DNA from: Lysobacterales bacterium
GTDB lineage: Bacteria; Pseudomonadota; Gammaproteobacteria; Xanthomonadales; BPKI01
Length of the DNA stretch: 64,000 bases
NCBI GenBank assembly: GCA_026005055.1
Contig: BPKI01000001.1
Coordinates: 930,001 to 994,000, forward strand
Reading direction: 5' to 3'
A program made the translations under genes and the position numbers. Under the pieces are notes generated by a model that saw only the letters and a list, made by a program, of their open reading frames with translations, was not told the origin of the DNA and ran no database searches. This document shows positions 40,217 to 49,122 of the stretch, one piece after another; the first letter of the stretch is position 1, and every line of letters begins with the position of its first letter.

Positions 40217-42804
40217 CAGCTTGCCTCGCTCGGTTGGGCCTTCGCGCGCCCGCCGACGAAACTGCGCAAAGCGTCCAGGACTTGGCGCCAAGCGCGGTCG
40301 ATCATAGTCTCCGACTGCCCCTCGAGGATGCGGGCATTGCCGCGGACGAGTTCGCGGGCGAGGGAGACGAGCGAACGCTCATCGACCTTTTGGCCGCGCT
40401 GATTGACGAAGAGACAACGCCCGGTCAACGGGCTGAACCAAGACAGGCGGCGACGAACGCGATCGCCCTGCTGGTTGACGACGAATTCCACCCAGGTACC
40501 GAAAGGCAAGCGTTGGATCCTTTCGATCATCGCCTGCTCCTCCGCGTTGGGGGGGCGCTCCTCCCGTTTGGGACTCAAGCCATCTCCACCCATCCGTCCG
40601 TGGTTGGCGAGACGAAGCGACACCTCCGCGCGAGAGACGGAGGTGGCGCCATCCTCGGAGGCTTGCCGAGGGGTGCTGGCAAACAGCGCACTCGCGACTC
40701 TCTGCGCATCTGCGGGGGTCAGGCCGACCAAGGCCAGCCCCTGCTCGATCTCCCTGCGCAACTCGGAGAGGGCCTCGCCTCCGGCACGGGCAATTCCTTC
40801 GCTCGCGATGAGCGTGTCGGCGATCTCGAGCCGTCGGCGGTAGATCGGCGAATCCTCGCCGTGGCGGAGTTCGGTGAGAGCGAGAACGTCGGTCCAAGTC
40901 TGTTCGAGAACCTGCCTCAGGACCGGTGCGAGCGGTTTGCCTTCCGTACGCGCCGCGATCGCCGCCAGTGCCCTCTCGCGCGCCAGCTCGAGGCGCTCGC
41001 GGCCGCGTGCAGCCTCGACGTGACGCCGCTCGGCGACCTCGGCGCGGCGAGCGATCGTCTGCATGTACCCGCTCAAGTCCTCAAGCATGAGCTCGAAGAT
41101 CCGAAGGTCGCCATCGAAGTCGGCGCTGATCCGATCGACCAGATGGTGCATCTTGTCGACCAGCTCGCGGTCCGCTTCCTCGGCGTCGAGCCAGTACATC
41201 CCCGTCTCGAGGATGCTGTTGAGGAGCCTGCGCGCCGGGTGGGAGCGTTCCACGAAAAAGCTGCGGTCCTTGAGCGCGGCGCGTAGAAGAGGGGCCTGCA
41301 GCTTTGCCAGGAGGAGCTGCGACATTCCGCTCGGCTTGAGATCACGCATGATCTGCTCGAACAGCATGCCGACCAAGTCGATGATGTCGGCATCCTCCTC
41401 GCTGAGCCGCGGAACCAGCCCTTCGGGAACCTGGGCGCGGAGTTGCGCGAGCAGGTCCTGCTTGAGATGCTGGACGTTCGGCGCCTGGATTCGGCCGCCG
41501 GCATAGACCGGTCCGAGAGGCCGTCGCTGGAGCGCGCGCAAGGCCTCGTCCACCTCGCTCGCGGACACGCGATGCCCACGGGCGGCGTCCTGGCGCGAAG
41601 CGAAGCGGTCGATGATTTGCCGCCGCGAGGCGAGCAATTCGCGGATTGCGTCGAAAAGCTCGCGGGCGGGCGCCGCACCCTCATCGATCGGCGCCGGTGC
41701 CGGAACTCCGATCCACGAGGGGGTGAACTCGGTCGGATGCGCCCTTCCCCTTGTCGTCCCGGGGCGATCAAGAGAGGGCGGGCTCGCAGAGGAGCTGCGA
41801 GTGGTCGGCGCTTCGCCGACCATCGGCTTCTGCCGGAGGCGCGCGCCCTCGCCGTCATCGCGTAGTGTGCGCGTGCGCGGCTCCTCGGGCTGGGGCGCGG
41901 CAGGACGGGGGCGCACCGGGGCGAAGCTCAAGTTCGGCAGGATGCGTTCGCCGACCAGGAAGGCATTGAGGGTCTCGTAAAGCGTCGGTGCCAGTGTGAG
42001 GAGCTGCCGCTCGAACTGCCGGAGGAGCAGGACGCGATGCTCGGAGGGCATCTCGATGTCGGCGACGGTCTCCAGGAACAGGCGAGAGAGCATTCGCGGG
42101 CCGACCGGCAGGCGATCGGCCTCGAAAGCCGGTGCGCCGGCGAGAACGCCGAAGCGCTGTCCGAGCAGGTAAAGCGGCACGCTGGCGCGCACTTCGGCCC
42201 GTCCACCGGTTTCGGCGATGGCGGTTGCGATCTCGATCTCGGACTCCGAGACGAGCGTCAGTTCCCCGCGGCGAGAGAGGCTCGCTTCGGCTTCCGGCCG
42301 AGAGGGGCCGAATGCGAAGAGAACCTTTTGAAGATTGGCGAGGAATCGTGGGAAGAGCTCTGCGCGCCGACTGCGGAATGCACGCAAAGTCTCGAAGCAG
42401 CGTGCCTGAGCGGTCGAGATCGTGGGCTGATCGGCCATCCGAGAGAGCTCGCGCTCGAAGTCCTCGATGCTCTGGGCGATGGCCGGCTCGAGACGGGCGA
42501 CCATCCGCTCGAGGATGCCATCGAGCAGCGAGCGCACGCGGGGCGGAAGCTCATGGGCAGACGGCGACGAAGCGCTGCTCGCATCAGGGTTGCGAGGAAG
42601 GTCGGCAGGTGGTTTCACGAGCGCGTCCCCCTCCTGGGCGCAAAGCCGCATTTTAGCGAGAAGAGCCCGCGAGAAAACGACGCTCGGCCGCTGGCGCGGC
42701 CGTGCAAACGGCTCCGGCACCCCGAGTTCCCCAAGGAAAGGCAACTCCGAGGGTGCCGCCGTCCTCCTCCGGCCGGTGAAGGACTCCGGGTGGGCCGGCG
42801 CCAT
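40216..42804 (-). CDS. DUF1631 family protein
   Basis: 862 residues from ATG 42804, chosen for an AAGGA Shine-Dalgarno sequence 9-10 bases upstream; longer in-frame starts run into the mraZ promoter. The protein is long and mostly helical, with Glu/Arg-rich stretches; recognisable landmarks are EDFERELSRMADQ, FFVERSHPARRLLNSILETG and a conserved C-terminal block RLPFGTWVEFVVNQQGDRVRRRLSWFSPLTGRCLFVNQRGQK. The last block has a beta-barrel rhythm resembling PilZ-like modules. I know of no established function for DUF1631. It is coupled to a PilZ gene, divergent from mraZ, and heads a four-gene run on the minus strand. The N-terminal 60 residues are low in conservation and rich in proline. Confidence 0.85.
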   Translation of the reverse strand: MAPAHPESFTGRRRTAAPSELPFLGELGVPEPFARPRQRPSVVFSRALLAKMRLCAQEGDALVKPPADLPRNPDASSASSPSAHELPPRVRSLLDGILERMVARLEPAIAQSIEDFERELSRMADQPTISTAQARCFETLRAFRSRRAELFPRFLANLQKVLFAFGPSRPEAEASLSRRGELTLVSESEIEIATAIAETGGRAEVRASVPLYLLGQRFGVLAGAPAFEADRLPVGPRMLSRLFLETVADIEMPSEHRVLLLRQFERQLLTLAPTLYETLNAFLVGERILPNLSFAPVRPRPAAPQPEEPRTRTLRDDGEGARLRQKPMVGEAPTTRSSSASPPSLDRPGTTRGRAHPTEFTPSWIGVPAPAPIDEGAAPARELFDAIRELLASRRQIIDRFASRQDAARGHRVSASEVDEALRALQRRPLGPVYAGGRIQAPNVQHLKQDLLAQLRAQVPEGLVPRLSEEDADIIDLVGMLFEQIMRDLKPSGMSQLLLAKLQAPLLRAALKDRSFFVERSHPARRLLNSILETGMYWLDAEEADRELVDKMHHLVDRISADFDGDLRIFELMLEDLSGYMQTIARRAEVAERRHVEAARGRERLELARERALAAIAARTEGKPLAPVLRQVLEQTWTDVLALTELRHGEDSPIYRRRLEIADTLIASEGIARAGGEALSELRREIEQGLALVGLTPADAQRVASALFASTPRQASEDGATSVSRAEVSLRLANHGRMGGDGLSPKREERPPNAEEQAMIERIQRLPFGTWVEFVVNQQGDRVRRRLSWFSPLTGRCLFVNQRGQKVDERSLVSLARELVRGNARILEGQSETMIDRAWRQVLDALRSFVGGRAKAQPSEAS

Positions 42805-42817
42805 ACTCCGAATTTCC

Positions 42818-42846
42818 TTGACAGGGGGGCGTCTCGGTTCTAAGGT
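42818..42846 (+). promoter_or_regulatory. mraZ (dcw) promoter
   Basis: TTGACA at 42818-42823 and TAAGGT at 42841-42846 are separated by 17 bases. The -35 is a perfect match to sigma-70 consensus and the -10 matches three positions. It lies just upstream of the MraZ-box array and 43 bases before the mraZ ATG. Confidence 0.65.
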
Positions 42847-42880
42847 GGTCGGCGGTGGGAAATCGTGGGTTTCTGTGGGT
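42846..42880 (+). promoter_or_regulatory. MraZ operator: TGGGN repeats at 10-bp spacing
   Basis: Three perfect TGGGN boxes begin at 42856, 42866 and 42876, each separated by 5 bases. A fourth, weaker copy (TGGTC) begins at 42846 at the same phase. MraZ of E. coli is known to bind three such repeats upstream of mraZ and repress the cluster. The position between the -10 box and the mraZ start fits autorepression. Confidence 0.8.
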
Positions 42881-42889
42881 AGCCCGGCC

Positions 42890-43336
42890 ATGTTCCAGGG
42901 CGAGACGATCGTCAGCATCGACGAGAAGGGCCGCATGGCCATTCCGGCGATGTATCGCGATGCGATCAGCTCGCTCTGTCGGAACCGCCTGGTGATCGCC
43001 TACAACCCCTTCGATGCCGGCTGCCTGTGGATCTTCCCGCACGGTGAATGGGAGCGGGTACGGGATCAGGTCAACGGGCTTTCAAGCTTCCAGGCCGGAC
43101 ACCGACTCCTGAAACGCAAGCTCGTCGGGGCGGCCTTCGAGGTCGAACCCGACGCGCAGTGGCGGATCCTGCTACCCGCGAGCGCTCGTCAGACCTGCGG
43201 TATCGAACGCCGCGCCGTGCTCATCGGTCTCGGAGCGAAGTTCGAGCTCTGGAGCGAGGCGGCGCATCGCGAGCAGATCGGGGCGCCCATCCCCGCGCCG
43301 CTGGTCACCGAGGAGATGCTGAGCCTTCGCTTCTGA
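42890..43336 (+). CDS. mraZ: Transcriptional regulator MraZ
   Basis: 148 residues, typical for the family. MFQGETIVSIDEKGRMAIPAMYRD and AFEVEPDAQWRILLPASARQ are its two AbrB-like (SpoVT) DNA-binding half-repeats. MraZ oligomerises on the TGGGN array upstream and represses the dcw operon, opposed in function by RsmH. The ATG at 42890 matches the family N-terminus, although the ribosome binding site is weak. rsmH begins 9 bases after the stop. Confidence 0.96.
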   Translation: MFQGETIVSIDEKGRMAIPAMYRDAISSLCRNRLVIAYNPFDAGCLWIFPHGEWERVRDQVNGLSSFQAGHRLLKRKLVGAAFEVEPDAQWRILLPASARQTCGIERRAVLIGLGAKFELWSEAAHREQIGAPIPAPLVTEEMLSLRF

Positions 43337-43345
43337 GCGACGCCG

Positions 43346-44272
43346 ATGCTGGCCATCCCTCACCGACCGGTGCTCTTGCATCAAGCCTTGGAAGGGCTAT
43401 CGCTGCGCCCTGACGGCGTTTATCTCGACGCCACTTTCGGGCGCGGAGGGCATGCCCGCGCGATCCTGGCCAGGCTCGGTCCCAGCGGGCGCCTGTTGCT
43501 CAACGATCGCGATCCGGAGGCGGTGGCGGCGGCGCGGGCGGAGTTCGGGGAGGATCCGCGGGTCTCGATCCGTCATGGGAATTTCGCGAGCATTGCCGAA
43601 TGGCCCGCCCTCGCGGAGGGACTGGACGGGGCCCTCTTCGATCTGGGCGTGTCCTCCCCGCAGCTCGAGGACCCCGGGCGCGGCTTCAGCTTCCTGCTCG
43701 ATGGCCCGCTCGATATGCGTATGGATCCTCATCAGGGGGAGACCGCGGCCGATTTCCTCGCCCGTGCCAGCGAAGCCGAGATCGCGCGCGTGTTGCGGGA
43801 TTATGGGGAGGAGCCCAGGGCGCGACGGATCGCTCGCGCGATCATCGCCGCACGCCAGCAGGCGCCCATTCTTCGCACACGGCAGCTCGCGGAGCTGATC
43901 GAGCGTCTGGGCGGGCCGCGAACCGCCGGCCGACATCCGGCGACGCGGAGCTTCCAAGCGCTCAGGATCCAGGTCAACGGGGAGCTCGAAGCGCTCTCTC
44001 AGGCGCTGAACGCCGTGATCGACCGTCTCCGTCCGGGTGGTCGCCTCGTCACCATCGCCTTTCATTCACTCGAGGACCGCATCTGCAAGCGAGCGATCGG
44101 AGGCACGAGACCGAGGCCGAACACGGTGCCGGGCCGCCGACTGCCCCCGGCTCCGACGCCGGAGCCGATGCTCCGTCCGGTGGGGCGCCCGCAGCGGCCC
44201 GATGCGGAGGAGATCGAACGCAATCCGCGCGCGCGCAGCGCGGTGATGCGCATCGGAGAGCGAATCCGGTGA
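43346..44272 (+). CDS. rsmH: 16S rRNA (cytosine-1402-N4)-methyltransferase
   Basis: 308 residues. IPHRPVLLHQALEGLSLRPDG and YLDATFGRGGHARAIL (the SAM-binding loop) open the protein. GALFDLGVSSPQLEDPGRGFSFLLDGPLDMRMD is the family signature and RPGGRLVTIAFHSLEDRI holds the catalytic Asn/His-region motif. It methylates the same rRNA base that RsmI modifies. Its stop overlaps the ftsL start as GTGA. Confidence 0.97.
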   Translation: MLAIPHRPVLLHQALEGLSLRPDGVYLDATFGRGGHARAILARLGPSGRLLLNDRDPEAVAAARAEFGEDPRVSIRHGNFASIAEWPALAEGLDGALFDLGVSSPQLEDPGRGFSFLLDGPLDMRMDPHQGETAADFLARASEAEIARVLRDYGEEPRARRIARAIIAARQQAPILRTRQLAELIERLGGPRTAGRHPATRSFQALRIQVNGELEALSQALNAVIDRLRPGGRLVTIAFHSLEDRICKRAIGGTRPRPNTVPGRRLPPAPTPEPMLRPVGRPQRPDAEEIERNPRARSAVMRIGERIR

Positions 44273-44544
44273 AGGAGAGACTTGCCTGGGCCTTGTTCGC
44301 GGCGCTGCTGTTCGCCACCGCAGCGAGTGCGGTCACGGTCGCGTGGGCGCGGCATCAAACGCGCATCCTGTTCGTCGAGCTGCGTCGGCTCGAGCGTGAG
44401 CGCGATCAACTCGATATCGAGTTCACCAAGCTTCAGCTCGAGCGAGCGACGCTCGCCGACATCGCTCGCGTCGAACGCATCGCCCGCGAGCGCCTCCGCC
44501 TGCGTCCGATCGGGCCCGACCGCGTGGAGGTGATCGCGCCGTGA
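44269..44544 (+). CDS. ftsL: Cell division protein FtsL
   Basis: 91 residues from a GTG overlapping the rsmH stop. A short basic cytoplasmic part (KERLAW) precedes a single membrane helix (ALFAALLFATAASAVTVAWA) and a periplasmic coiled coil (LFVELRRLERERDQLDIEFTKLQLERATLADIARVERIARERL). FtsL pairs with FtsB and FtsQ in the divisome; ftsB is not in the window. Assignment relies on position and topology because the family is poorly conserved. Confidence 0.92.
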   Translation: MKERLAWALFAALLFATAASAVTVAWARHQTRILFVELRRLERERDQLDIEFTKLQLERATLADIARVERIARERLRLRPIGPDRVEVIAP

Positions 44545-46295
44545 ACGGGGGCGTTCGGGTGCGTGGCTATCGCATCGTGGCGCGAGCCTACCTCGTGCTG
44601 ATGGTGCTCGCCTTCGCCGCGAGCGCGCTGATGGTCCGCGCCATCGACGTTCAGGTGCTGCGCAGCGATTTCTATCAGAGCCAAGGCGATGCCCGTCATC
44701 TTCGCGAGATCGCGATTCCCATCTCGCGCGGTGCCATCCTGGATCGCAATGGCGAGCCGCTGGCGATGTCGAGCCCTGTGGATTCGCTGTGGGTCAATCC
44801 CCGCGCGCTCATCGCCGATCCGACCGCGGTCGCCCGCCTCGCGGAGGCGATCGGCGCGCCGCTGACCGATCTGGACGAGCAGATCAGGTCGCGTGCGGAC
44901 CGCGAGTTCCTGTGGATCAGGCGCCACCTTCCGCCGCACGAAGCCGAGGCGATCCTGGAACGCAAGATTCCTGGTGTGCATGTCCAGCGCGAGTTTCGCC
45001 GCTTCTACCCCGGCGGCGAGGCCTTCGCCCATGTGATCGGATCCACCGACATCGACGGTGTGGGGCGGGAGGGGCTGGAGCTGGTCTATGACGCATGGCT
45101 GAGCGGCAAACCAGGCTCGCAGCGCGTGCTGCGCGACCGCCTCGGTCGGGTGATCGAGGTCGTCGAGCGGGTGAGGGCGCCCGAGCCGGGCCGCGACCTC
45201 GTGCTCAGCCTCGACCGCCGCCTCCAATACCTCGCCTATCGTGAGCTCAAGCGTGCCCTCCTCGAACATGGCGCGGCCTCCGGTTCCATCGTGGTGCTCG
45301 ACGTCGGCAACGGCGAGGTGTTGGCGATGGTCAATCTGCCGAGCTACAACCCCAATAGCCGCCAGGCGGTGGATGCCGCCTTTCGTCGCAACCGCGCCGT
45401 CACCGACGTCTTCGAGCCGGGCTCGGTGATCAAACCCTTCACCGTCCTCGCCGGACTCGAGAGCGGACGCTTCCAGCCGGACAGCGTCATCGACACCAGT
45501 CCGGGTCGCCTGCCGATCGCACGTCACGTGGTGCGCGACATCCGCAATTTCGGCAGGCTGGATCTCCCCGGACTCCTCGCCAAGTCGAGCAACGTCGGGG
45601 CGGTGAAGATCGCACAAGCGGTGCCCGACGAGGACTTCCATCATCTCCTTCGGCGTTTCGGCTTCGGACAGGCGACGGGCTCCGGCTTTCCGGGCGAGTC
45701 CGGGGGAATCCTCAATCCGCCGCGGCAGTGGCATGGGCTCGAGAAGGCGACGCTCTCCTATGGCTACGGGCTCTCGGCCACCGCCTTGCAGCTCGCGCAA
45801 GCCTACGCCGCGCTCGGTAATGAGGGGCGTCTGCGCGCGCCGACCTTCCTGCGCGGCGAGCACAACCCCGAGGTCAGCGTGATCGATCCCGCACTCGCGC
45901 GGCGGATGGTGGAGATGCTCGAAGGCGTCACTCGGCCCGGGGGAACCGCCCAGCTCGCAGGCATTCCGGGCTATCGGGTCGCGGGCAAGACCGGTACCTC
46001 GCGGCGCGCGGTGCCCGGCGGCTACGACTCGCGCTACATCAGCGTGTTCGCCGGCCTGGTTCCCGCATCGCGCCCGAGGTTGGCGGGGGTGATCGTCATC
46101 CACGATCCGCGCGGGGCCCACTACTACGCCGGGCTCGTCGCGGCTCCCGTCTTCGGCCGAGTGATGACGGAGGCGGTCAGGCTCTATGCCATCCCACCCG
46201 ACGATCCCGGTCGTCTCGCGACGATCGCACCGGGCCGTTCGGAGGAATCCTCGCTCGAGAGCGTGGTCGAGGCACCGATCGAGGGTCCGCCGTGA
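44541..46295 (+). CDS. ftsI: Peptidoglycan D,D-transpeptidase FtsI (PBP3)
   Basis: 584 residues from GTG 44541. One N-terminal membrane helix (AYLVLMVLAFAASALMVRAIDVQVL) is followed by the PBP dimerisation domain (SRGAILDRNGEPLAMSSPVDSLWVNP) and the transpeptidase domain. Active-site motifs are S295 in FEPGSVIKPF (SxxK), SSN at residues 349-351 and KTG at 483-485 (AGKTGTSRR). It cross-links septal peptidoglycan and is partnered with FtsW. The start and stop each overlap the neighbouring genes by 4 bases. Confidence 0.97.
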   Translation: MNGGVRVRGYRIVARAYLVLMVLAFAASALMVRAIDVQVLRSDFYQSQGDARHLREIAIPISRGAILDRNGEPLAMSSPVDSLWVNPRALIADPTAVARLAEAIGAPLTDLDEQIRSRADREFLWIRRHLPPHEAEAILERKIPGVHVQREFRRFYPGGEAFAHVIGSTDIDGVGREGLELVYDAWLSGKPGSQRVLRDRLGRVIEVVERVRAPEPGRDLVLSLDRRLQYLAYRELKRALLEHGAASGSIVVLDVGNGEVLAMVNLPSYNPNSRQAVDAAFRRNRAVTDVFEPGSVIKPFTVLAGLESGRFQPDSVIDTSPGRLPIARHVVRDIRNFGRLDLPGLLAKSSNVGAVKIAQAVPDEDFHHLLRRFGFGQATGSGFPGESGGILNPPRQWHGLEKATLSYGYGLSATALQLAQAYAALGNEGRLRAPTFLRGEHNPEVSVIDPALARRMVEMLEGVTRPGGTAQLAGIPGYRVAGKTGTSRRAVPGGYDSRYISVFAGLVPASRPRLAGVIVIHDPRGAHYYAGLVAAPVFGRVMTEAVRLYAIPPDDPGRLATIAPGRSEESSLESVVEAPIEGPP

Positions 46296-47764
46296 GCATT
46301 GCACTCGCCGAATGGATTCCCGAAGCCGACTGGCCCCCATCGCTCGCCGGTCATCGGGCGAATCAGCTCGTCCTCGACAGCCGCCAGGTCGAGCCGGGCG
46401 CGGTGTTCCTCGCCGTTCCTGGTCGTCGCAGCCACGGGCTCGTTCACGCCGAGGAAGCCTTGGCCCGCGGAGCGCGCGTGGTCCTGGCCGATCCGCGGGG
46501 ATATGGAGGAGCGATTCCGGCGACCGGTGTCGTGATCCTGCCCGGTCTCCTCGAGCGGCTGCCGGAGTTGGTGGACCGTTTCTTCGGTTCGCCCTCGGCT
46601 TCGCTCACCGTGATCGGCGTCACCGGGACCAATGGAAAGACCTCGGTGGTGCAGTGCCTCGCCCAGGCATGGCGAGCCCTGGGACACCGCAGTGCGACCT
46701 TGGGCACGCTCGGGGCGGGTGAGCCTGGTGCGCTGGTGTCACTGCCTCTCACCACCCCGGATCTGTGCACGGTGCAGAGTTGGCTCGCCCGCTTCCGGGC
46801 TCGGGGCGTCAGCCACGTCGCCATGGAGGTCTCCTCGCACGCACTCGAACAGGGACGAGTGGCGGGCGTGCGTTTCGAGGGTGCGGTGTTCACCAACCTC
46901 AGTCGCGACCATCTCGATTATCACGGCTCGATGGACGCCTACGGGGCGGCGAAAGCGCGGCTGTTCCGCTGGCCGGGACTGCGCTTCGCGGCGATCAATC
47001 TCGACGATGCCTTCGGCCGCGAGCTCGCCTTCGATCGTCATGGCCCGACCCTCGGGTTCGGCATCGAGAACGGGGGCGAGGTCTCGGCCCGAGCCCTCGA
47101 CCTCTCCGCCGACGGGGTCGCCTTCGATCTCGTCTACGGGCCGTCGCAGGCCCGCGTCCGTTCCGCGTTGCTCGGGCGTTTCAACGTATCGAACCTGCTC
47201 GCCTGCGCCGCCGTCCTTCTCGCCCTGGGCGAGCCTCTGGAAGAGGTCGCGCGGGCGCTCGCCGCGATCGAGCCGGTACCTGGTCGGATGAACCGGCGTG
47301 GCGGGGGATCCGGCTTGCCGCTCGCGGTGGTGGACTATGCCCACACCCCCGATGCCCTGGCGCAGGCGCTCACCGCGCTGCGCGCCCATACCCGCGGGCG
47401 TCTGACCGTCGTGTTCGGCTGCGGCGGTGAGCGAGACCGCGGCAAGCGCCCCGAGATGGGCCGCATCGCCGAAGGCCTCGCCGATCGAGTGATCCTGACC
47501 GACGACAATCCGCGCTGCGAAGACGGCGCTTGCATCCTCGCCGACATCCTCGCGGGCATGGAGCGGCCGGAGGCCGTGAGCGTCGAACGCGATCGACGGG
47601 CGGCGATCGCGATGGCGATCGCCTCCGCCGGGCCCGAGGACACGGTGCTCATCGCCGGCAAGGGACACGAGCGTTACCAGGAAATGGGGGGTCGGCGCCT
47701 GCCTTTCGACGACCTCGAGGAGGTCGAGCGCGCGCTCTCGCAGCGGAGGGAGGCCTCATGCTGA
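46292..47764 (+). CDS. murE: UDP-MurNAc-tripeptide synthetase MurE
   Basis: 490 residues from GTG 46292. It adds meso-diaminopimelate to UDP-MurNAc-L-Ala-D-Glu. The ATP-binding loop GVTGTNGKTS is near residue 109, and DNPR near residue 405 is the motif that selects diaminopimelate over lysine. ETHG-type landmarks include SRDHLDYHG and DYAHTPDAL. Overlaps murF by 7 bases. Carries the substrate of the following MurF. Confidence 0.97.
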   Translation: MSIALAEWIPEADWPPSLAGHRANQLVLDSRQVEPGAVFLAVPGRRSHGLVHAEEALARGARVVLADPRGYGGAIPATGVVILPGLLERLPELVDRFFGSPSASLTVIGVTGTNGKTSVVQCLAQAWRALGHRSATLGTLGAGEPGALVSLPLTTPDLCTVQSWLARFRARGVSHVAMEVSSHALEQGRVAGVRFEGAVFTNLSRDHLDYHGSMDAYGAAKARLFRWPGLRFAAINLDDAFGRELAFDRHGPTLGFGIENGGEVSARALDLSADGVAFDLVYGPSQARVRSALLGRFNVSNLLACAAVLLALGEPLEEVARALAAIEPVPGRMNRRGGGSGLPLAVVDYAHTPDALAQALTALRAHTRGRLTVVFGCGGERDRGKRPEMGRIAEGLADRVILTDDNPRCEDGACILADILAGMERPEAVSVERDRRAAIAMAIASAGPEDTVLIAGKGHERYQEMGGRRLPFDDLEEVERALSQRREASC

Positions 47765-49122
47765 AGGCGCGGGCAAGCGAGATCGCTCGCTGGATCGGCG
47801 GCGAGTTGAGCGGAACCGATGCCTGGGTCGAAGGTGTGGGCTGCGACAGCCGCACGATCCTTCCCGGACAGCTCTTTGTCGCCCTTGTCGGTGCGAAAAG
47901 CGACGGCCACGAGTTCGCGGCCGAGGCGAGCTCGCGCGGTGCAGCGGCGGTGCTCGCCGAACGCCGCGTGGGGGGCTGTGCAACGCTGATCCTGCATCGC
48001 CAGCCCAAGCTCGCCCTGGGCTTGCTGGCGCGAGCCTGGCGGGAGCGCATGGGCTGCGAGGTGATCGGGGTGGCCGGCTCCTCGGGCAAGACCACGGTCA
48101 AGGAGCTCATCGCCCGCATCCTCTCCATCCGCCATCCCACCCACGCGAGCCAGGGCAACCTCAATACCGAGGTGGGTCTTCCGCTGGTGATCTGCAACGC
48201 GCCCGCCGAGTGTCGTCTCCTCGTCCTCGAGATGGGCGAGAGACTCCCCGGAGACGTGGCCTGGCTGGCCTGGATCGGGAGGCCGCAGGTGGGGGTGATC
48301 ACGAACATCGGGCCCGCGCATCTGCAATTCCTCGGCTCGATCGACGCCGTGGCCGACACGCTCGCCGCCTTGCCCGCAGCACTCCCGGCGGCGGGCGTGG
48401 CGGTCCTTCCCGCCGAGGACCCCTTCCTCGACCGACTCCTCCGCGACTGCGTGGCGCGCGAGCGCCTTCGCTTCGGGCTATCGAGCGATGCCGAGGTCCG
48501 TGCCGAGGTGCTGAGCCTCTCCGCGGAAGGCAGCCGATTCCGCTTGGTCTCGCCCTTCGGCACGACCGAGATCGGTCTGCCCCTCGCCGGTCTGCACAAC
48601 GTGCGCAACGCCACGGCCGCTGCCGCGGCCGCACTCGCTGCCGGTGCGCGCATCGAGGACTGCGCCCAGGGTCTCGAGCGCGCCGAGCCGGTTTCCGGTC
48701 GGCTGCGTGCACACCGCCTGAGCGGCGGGGTCTTGCTGATCGACGACAGCTACAACGCCAACCCGGCCTCGGTCGCCGCCGCGATCGAAACGCTGGCGCT
48801 TTCGCCTCCGCCCCGGTTCCTGGTGCTCGGGGACATGGCCGAGCTCGGCGAAGCCTCGAGCGAGGCGCACCGGAGCGTCGGACGGCTGGCGCGCGATCGC
48901 GGCATCGAACAGCTCTTCGCCCTGGGGGCGAAGGCGGCGGACGCCGCCCGCGCCTTCGGACGCGGCGGGCGGGCCTTCAGCGATCTCGAGACCCTGGTGG
49001 AAGCGCTCAAGGCCGAGCTACGGACGGGATCGACGGTGCTGGTCAAGGGCTCGCGCGCGAGCGCGATGGAGCGGGTCATCGCGGCGCTCTCGGCGCCGGA
49101 GGAGGGCCGCCATGTTGCTTGA
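47758..49122 (+). CDS. murF: UDP-MurNAc-pentapeptide synthetase MurF
   Basis: 454 residues. The start is ATG 47758, with GGAGGGAGG at 47745-47753, 4 bases upstream. It adds D-Ala-D-Ala, made by Ddl, to the tripeptide. [14 protein letters not shown] near residue 104 is the P-loop, followed by [12 protein letters not shown] and [18 protein letters not shown]. Overlaps murE by 7 bases and mraY by 11. Confidence 0.97.
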   Translation: MLKARASEIARWIGGELSGTDAWVEGVGCDSRTILPGQLFVALVGAKSDGHEFAAEASSRGAAAVLAERRVGGCATLILHRQPKLALGLLARAWRERMGCEVIGVAGSSGKTTVKELIARILSIRHPTHASQGNLNTEVGLPLVICNAPAECRLLVLEMGERLPGDVAWLAWIGRPQVGVITNIGPAHLQFLGSIDAVADTLAALPAALPAAGVAVLPAEDPFLDRLLRDCVARERLRFGLSSDAEVRAEVLSLSAEGSRFRLVSPFGTTEIGLPLAGLHNVRNATAAAAAALAAGARIEDCAQGLERAEPVSGRLRAHRLSGGVLLIDDSYNANPASVAAAIETLALSPPPRFLVLGDMAELGEASSEAHRSVGRLARDRGIEQLFALGAKAADAARAFGRGGRAFSDLETLVEALKAELRTGSTVLVKGSRASAMERVIAALSAPEEGRHVA

